This document shows, in pieces, positions 59,956 to 64,000 of a stretch of DNA of 64,000 nucleotides. A program made the translations under genes and the position numbers. The stretch lies in contig NZ_CAJYQD010000039.1 in assembly GCF_913776855.1 (NCBI RefSeq), positions 62,001 to 126,000 on the forward strand, given 5' to 3'. The notes under the pieces are model-generated. The model saw only the letters and a program-made list of their open reading frames with translations. It was not told the DNA's origin and made no database searches. Origin of the DNA: an uncultured Sphingomonas sp. (GTDB lineage Bacteria; Pseudomonadota; Alphaproteobacteria; Sphingomonadales; Sphingomonadaceae). The stretch's first letter is position 1; the number at the start of each line of letters is the position of its first letter.

Positions 59956-60714
59956 CTATACCCCCACGGTCACGGGCGTATCCTCCGCCCCCATCTTTCG
60001 CGCGATCGTCTCGAACCGCTTTCCCTCGATCCGGATTTCGTTGAACGACGGTGGATCGTCGCGGGTGCGGGTCGACAGGGTGCCGGCACCGACCATGCGC
60101 AACTCCCCCCCAGAAGCCGCGTAGGGAATGTCGAAGGGGTCGTGGACATGGCCCGACAGCACCGCATGGGCGCCCGCCGCCACGACCGCATCCAGTGCCG
60201 CCGCGCCGCCACGTGTCTCTCCGCTCGACTTCGTACCGACATCGATCAGGGGGTGATGAGCGGCGATAAGGATCAGGTCGTCCTTCGGTACCCGTCGGAT
60301 CAGGCGGAGCGTCCGCGCCAGAGCGCCATCGCTGACATACCCCTTCGACCAATCCCACCGGAACTGGAAGCGCGCCGTGGTCTTCAGCGGCACGATCGCG
60401 ACGCCATCGATCTCCAACGGACGCTCGATCATCCGCTCCAGCCGCTTGTACCGGCGATAGGGACGTACGAACCGGGCGAAGAGATTGTAGAGCGGCAGGT
60501 CGTGGTTGCCGACCTCTACCGTCACCGGACGGCCGAGGCTCTCCAGCCATTCCGCCGCCGCCTCGAACTCGGCGGTGCGCGCGCGCATCGTCAGGTCGCC
60601 GGTCATGATGATCGCATCGGGCTGTTCCAGGCGAACCGCTTCGCCGAACCACGCGATCGCCGCCTTGTCCTCCGCGCCGAAATGAACGTCGCTGACATGG
60701 AACAGACGGATCAT
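59956..60714 (-). CDS. Metallophosphoesterase
   Basis: 252 residues. The calcineurin-like signatures are complete: LFHVSDVHFGAED at the start (D-x-H), MTGDLTMRARTAEFE near residue 37 (GD), EVGNHDLPLYN near 68 (GNHD), AAHHPLID near 150 and LSGHVHDPF near 189 (GH). Such enzymes cleave phosphomono- or diesters, often cyclic nucleotides, with two metal ions. The substrate is not evident. It lies 48 bp after the MFS gene on the same strand, so they probably share a transcript. Confidence 0.92.
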   Translation of the reverse strand: MIRLFHVSDVHFGAEDKAAIAWFGEAVRLEQPDAIIMTGDLTMRARTAEFEAAAEWLESLGRPVTVEVGNHDLPLYNLFARFVRPYRRYKRLERMIERPLEIDGVAIVPLKTTARFQFRWDWSKGYVSDGALARTLRLIRRVPKDDLILIAAHHPLIDVGTKSSGETRGGAAALDAVVAAGAHAVLSGHVHDPFDIPYAASGGELRMVGAGTLSTRTRDDPPSFNEIRIEGKRFETIARKMGAEDTPVTVGV

Positions 60715-60762
60715 CAGGCACTCCCGGCGATGGACTTGACCCTCAGCAACGCACGAAGCCGG

Positions 60763-61959
60763 TCAGCGCTCCGAACGGATCGCCAGTGCCGTCCCACCGC
60801 CGATCGCCGCGACCAGCGCCAGCACGACGAATACCGCGCCCAGCCCCGCTCCCGCCGGTACCAGTGCGGCGAGCAGCGGCGGAACACAGGCCGGCAGCGT
60901 GTTGGTCAGGTTCAAGACTGCCAGGTCGCGCCCGCGCGTGGCAGGCGACGGCAGCATCTGCATCGCAAGCGCCGAATGCAGCGCCAGGAACACCGACAGG
61001 CCGGTCTGCGCAATGCCATAGCCGATGACCGCCCCGACAAAGGCCGGCGCCACCGCCATGCCGATCAGCCCGGCGATCACTAGCAATGTCGCGCCGCCCA
61101 GAAACGGCTTGCGCCCGCCCACGCCGTCCGACCAGCGGCCGGCAAGGATCGTGGCGACGACGACGACGCCGGTGACGATGGCCATCGCCTGGGCAACCGG
61201 GCCGGCGGCATCACCCGCCCCCCGCCAGCGATCGGCGAAATGGAAAAAGGCATAGGCGGTAAGCCCGTTGCCCGCGACCTGCATCGCCAGCCGCGCCACC
61301 CATGCCCGCACCAGATCGCCGCGCACGACGTCAGCCGGTACGGTCTCGATCGGCCGCGCATCGCCCCCGCCGCCCCGCTCGCGTGCGAACAGGAGAAATG
61401 GTCCGATCATCAATGCTGCGAGGACGACGTTTGCGGTAAAACGCAGTCCCTCGGTCGGGAACAGGGGCGCGGTGACGGCAGCGGCCGACATCATGCCGAT
61501 CGGATGCGAAATGCCGAGCAGCCCGGACACCCGCCCCTTGGCCGCGTCGGGGACTTCATCGGCCATCACCGCCACCATCGGTGCGAACATCAGGTTCAGC
61601 GCGACCTGCCACAGCGCGATCGCGACCAGCAGCGACGTTCGGTCGCCGGCGCGGTGGATGGCGGCGAATGCCAGCGCCAGCAGGATCAGGCCGACCGCGA
61701 TCGGCAGCCGCCGGCTGCGGCTGCGGCGCCAGTGCAGGTCGCTGAGCCAACCCGCGGCGATGTTCGCCGCGCTGGCGACGACCGCACCGCCCAGCACCGC
61801 CCATCCCAGCAACGCGACCCGGTTCGCCGGATCGATCGCTGCGACCTTTACCTGCAACAGGATCGACACGAACGGCATGAACGCGACGAACAGCCCGCAA
61901 TAGGCCAGCGTGTAGAGCGGCACGAAACCGCGCGCGGGCACGGCCGGGTGCGGTATCAA
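60763..61959 (-). CDS. MFS transporter
   Basis: 398 residues using TTG at 61959, which overlaps the kinase stop (TTGA). GTG codons at 61941 and 61923 are alternatives. About twelve hydrophobic segments are seen, beginning VPLYTLAYCGLFVAFMPFVSILL. A loop DLHWRRSRSRRLP after the second segment fits the MFS inter-helix motif, and AVMADEVPDAAKGRVSGLLG near residue 133 is a typical D-x2-R/KG-type signature. Similarity to sugar-transporter-like or unknown-drug MFS groups cannot be separated. It follows a sensor kinase gene, suggesting kinase-linked expression. Confidence 0.88.
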   Translation of the reverse strand: MIPHPAVPARGFVPLYTLAYCGLFVAFMPFVSILLQVKVAAIDPANRVALLGWAVLGGAVVASAANIAAGWLSDLHWRRSRSRRLPIAVGLILLALAFAAIHRAGDRTSLLVAIALWQVALNLMFAPMVAVMADEVPDAAKGRVSGLLGISHPIGMMSAAAVTAPLFPTEGLRFTANVVLAALMIGPFLLFARERGGGGDARPIETVPADVVRGDLVRAWVARLAMQVAGNGLTAYAFFHFADRWRGAGDAAGPVAQAMAIVTGVVVVATILAGRWSDGVGGRKPFLGGATLLVIAGLIGMAVAPAFVGAVIGYGIAQTGLSVFLALHSALAMQMLPSPATRGRDLAVLNLTNTLPACVPPLLAALVPAGAGLGAVFVVLALVAAIGGGTALAIRSER

Positions 61960-64000
61960 CGCCCCGCGACCCGGCGCAGCGCGACGACCAACTGGCCGAT
62001 GGTATAGGGCTTGTTCAGCAACTCGAACCCCATGGTACCGTGGCGGACGATCACGTCGCTATAGCCGCTGGTCAGCAGCACCGGCAGGCCGGGATGGCGA
62101 TCGCGGACCCGCGCGGCCAGTTCGACGCCATCGATCCCCGGCATCATCACGTCGGAAAAGACGATATCGAACCCGTCGGACTGCCCGGCCAGCAGCGCCA
62201 GCGCCGCCTGTCCATCGACGACATGCACCGGCACGAACCCCTGCGCCTCCAGCGCCTGCGTCGTGGTCGTGCCGACCGCGACGTTATCCTCCACCACCAG
62301 CACGCGCAGCCCGTCGCCCGCCAGCGGTTCCGGCACCTCGCGGACCGGCGCGGTGGCTGGGTCGGGACCCGTCACCTGCGGCAGGTACAGGGCGAATTCG
62401 GTATTGCCCGGCTCGCTGCGCGCGCGGACCTCCCCGCCCGATTGCTTCGCGAAGCCGAACACCTGGCTGAGACCGAGACCGGTACCCTTGCCCAGTTCCT
62501 TAGTCGTGAAGAACGGTTCGAAGATGCGGGTCAGCGTTTCGTCGTCGATGCCGCTGCCGGTGTCGGCCACGGTGATGACGACGAACCGGCCCGGCTGTGC
62601 GGCGGCACCGGGCGCGGCGGGGATGCCGTCGACGCGATCAACCGACAGGACCAGCCCCCCCTCCCCCTGCATCGCGTCGCGGGCATTGGCGGCGAAATTG
62701 ACAATGGCCGTATCGAACTGGTTGGGATCGGCATCGACGAACACCGGCGCGTCGCAGCGACGGATGGTCACCGCGATCCGCGATCCGGCGAGCGTCCGCA
62801 CGATGTCGCCCAGTGCCGCGACCGCTTCGTTTACGTCGAACACCTGCGGCTGCAACGCGGACCGACGGGCGAACGCCAGCAGCTGCCCGGTCAGTTTCGC
62901 GGCGCGATCGACCGTATCGCTGATCGCAGAGAGATACCGCTCGCGCCGTTCGTCGCTCAACGTCGGTTGGCGCAACAGGTCGACCGACGATCGGACGATG
63001 GTCAGCAGGTTGTTGAAATCATGCGCGACGCCGCCGGTCAGCTGGCCGATCGCCTCCATCTTCTGGCTCTGGCGCAACGCGTCCTGTGCGGTCACCAGCG
63101 CCTTCGTACGGTCGACGACCTGTTCCTCCAGCGATTCGGCCAGTGCCGCCAGTTCGCGCTCGGCCCGACGGCGTTCGGTCGCGGCGCGGGTCCGTTCGGC
63201 GACCTCGCGGACGAACGCGATCTCGTCGTCGCGCCACACCCTGGGTTCGCTGTGATTGGTGTAGATCAGCGCGACGACCCCGCCCAGTTCGGTCAGCGGC
63301 ATGTTGATGAACGCGCGGGCGTTGATCGCCTCCAGTTGCTGCGCGGTGCCGGCGGTGCGCGGATCGGCACGCGCATCCTCGACGATCGCCGTCTCGCCGC
63401 GCTTCAGGTCGTCGATATAGCTGCCATAGTCGCGGAAGTTCAGCACGCCAGCGATGCTGGTCACCCCCGGCGCATTCCAGTCGCGTTCGATCGTGATGGT
63501 CTCCGCCGCGCGATCGACCACGCCGTACCCCACCCGGTCGACACCCAGCGCCTCACCGATGATCCGCGCCGCCGCGACCCCCATGTCGACCGGATCGTCG
63601 AGCAGGCGCAGCGCATCGTTCAGCTCGGCCATCGCCGCGCGCATCCGCTCCAGCCGCTTGTAGATCGTGACGTCGATCGACACGCCGGTCAGGCGGACGA
63701 CATCGCCATCATTGTCCAGCGTCGGTTGCCCCCGGCTGGCGATCCAGCGGATGTCGCCGTCCGCCTGGCGAATGCGCACCTCGATCTCCAGCGGCGCGCC
63801 GGCGAAGCTGGCCTCGATCGCCGCCAGAACCGCCGGCCGATCGTCGGGATGCACGATGGCCGAGATTTCGGCGGTCGATGGCGGGTAATCGGCATCGAAG
63901 CCGAAATTCGTCCGGCAGATCGCCGACATGGTCAGCTGGCGCGTGGCACGGTCGAACGACCAGGTGCCGAACCGTCCCGCCTCCAGCGCGAACAGCATCT
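61956..64000 (-). CDS. Hybrid sensor histidine kinase, 5' end outside window
   Basis: At least 680 residues visible; the frame runs to the window edge, so the N-terminus is missing. Order: a PAS domain (about 1-115 of the visible part, HPDDRPAVLAAIEASF), a GAF domain (about 125-280, ending NHSEPRVWRDDEIAFVREVAERTRAATERR), a coiled linker, HisKA with the phospho-His in GGVAHDFNNLLTI near 327, an HATPase with NFAANARDAM near 430, and a C-terminal receiver domain with the phospho-Asp in DIVFSDVMMPGID near 615 and the Lys in LLNKPYTIGQLV. The design suggests an orphan hybrid kinase passing phosphate to its own receiver. The input signal is unknown. Confidence 0.9.
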   Translation of the reverse strand, partial: MLFALEAGRFGTWSFDRATRQLTMSAICRTNFGFDADYPPSTAEISAIVHPDDRPAVLAAIEASFAGAPLEIEVRIRQADGDIRWIASRGQPTLDNDGDVVRLTGVSIDVTIYKRLERMRAAMAELNDALRLLDDPVDMGVAAARIIGEALGVDRVGYGVVDRAAETITIERDWNAPGVTSIAGVLNFRDYGSYIDDLKRGETAIVEDARADPRTAGTAQQLEAINARAFINMPLTELGGVVALIYTNHSEPRVWRDDEIAFVREVAERTRAATERRRAERELAALAESLEEQVVDRTKALVTAQDALRQSQKMEAIGQLTGGVAHDFNNLLTIVRSSVDLLRQPTLSDERRERYLSAISDTVDRAAKLTGQLLAFARRSALQPQVFDVNEAVAALGDIVRTLAGSRIAVTIRRCDAPVFVDADPNQFDTAIVNFAANARDAMQGEGGLVLSVDRVDGIPAAPGAAAQPGRFVVITVADTGSGIDDETLTRIFEPFFTTKELGKGTGLGLSQVFGFAKQSGGEVRARSEPGNTEFALYLPQVTGPDPATAPVREVPEPLAGDGLRVLVVEDNVAVGTTTTQALEAQGFVPVHVVDGQAALALLAGQSDGFDIVFSDVMMPGIDGVELAARVRDRHPGLPVLLTSGYSDVIVRHGTMGFELLNKPYTIGQLVVALRRVAGR

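Noticed and set aside
59753..60721. 322-residue minus-strand ORF
   Set aside because: It is an out-of-frame reading of the metallophosphoesterase gene that continues through the palindromic repeats.
1..64000. tRNA, rRNA or cobalamin riboswitch
   Set aside because: No tRNA cloverleaf or rRNA was recognised in the gaps, and the leader of the mutase operon has no convincing cobalamin-box pattern.

Overview
The window looks like a chromosomal segment of a sphingomonad-type alphaproteobacterium. The base composition is uniformly high in GC, genes are packed with ATGA, GTGA and TTGA stop/start overlaps, and the protein set is typical of Sphingomonadales (PA0069-type radical SAM protein, RcnB-like secreted protein, YbjN and DUF481 proteins, long N-terminal extension on ribosomal protein S9). 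I see no rRNA, tRNA, CRISPR array, prophage or recognisable insertion sequence. Two genes are cut by the window edges: bioA at the left and a hybrid histidine kinase at the right.

Layout. 1-16 kb is a propionyl-CoA/methylmalonyl-CoA block. On the minus strand an enoyl-CoA hydratase-like gene, a B12-dependent methylmalonyl-CoA mutase, bioB, an LprI-like gene and the biotin-carrying carboxylase subunit (pccA-like) run in one direction, followed by a GH13 glucosidase and a GT4 glycosyltransferase. The partner pccB and methylmalonyl-CoA epimerase lie nearby on the plus strand, and bioA is at the left edge. Together they give propionyl-CoA to succinyl-CoA conversion with part of the biotin supply for the carboxylase. 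16-23 kb holds an SDR, purF, hisI, a lipoprotein, photolyase, a histone-deacetylase-like hydrolase, rppH and a DUF481 protein. 23-29 kb is an arginine-catabolic run (M20 hydrolase, astA, astB, then a TrmH-type methyltransferase and an agmatinase-like ureohydrolase). 29-45 kb is housekeeping: rmuC, def, recR, fmt, truA, an RNA uridine methyltransferase, nnrDE, ilvD, an N-formylglutamate amidohydrolase-like gene, an enoyl-CoA hydratase, ispE, a TPR protein and ETF-ubiquinone oxidoreductase. 45-64 kb holds two DNA-glycosylase-family genes, a lytic transglycosylase, moaB, an M48 protease, xseB-ispA-coaD, ctaA, rplM-rpsI, and a metallophosphoesterase/MFS/histidine-kinase run.

Most of the window is ordinary. 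The most notable structure is a family of palindromic repeats (core like CCCAGCGAAGGCTGGG or CCCGCGCAGGCGGG). It sits in all five convergent gene junctions longer than about 80 bp, and one full 81-bp copy lies in frame inside the carboxylase gene, adding about 27 residues to the protein. Other leads are an 18-bp inverted repeat just upstream of the methylmalonyl-CoA block, a ureohydrolase with an altered metal-binding motif, a UDG-like protein lacking family motifs, and an unlisted 53-residue ORF in an AT-richer patch.
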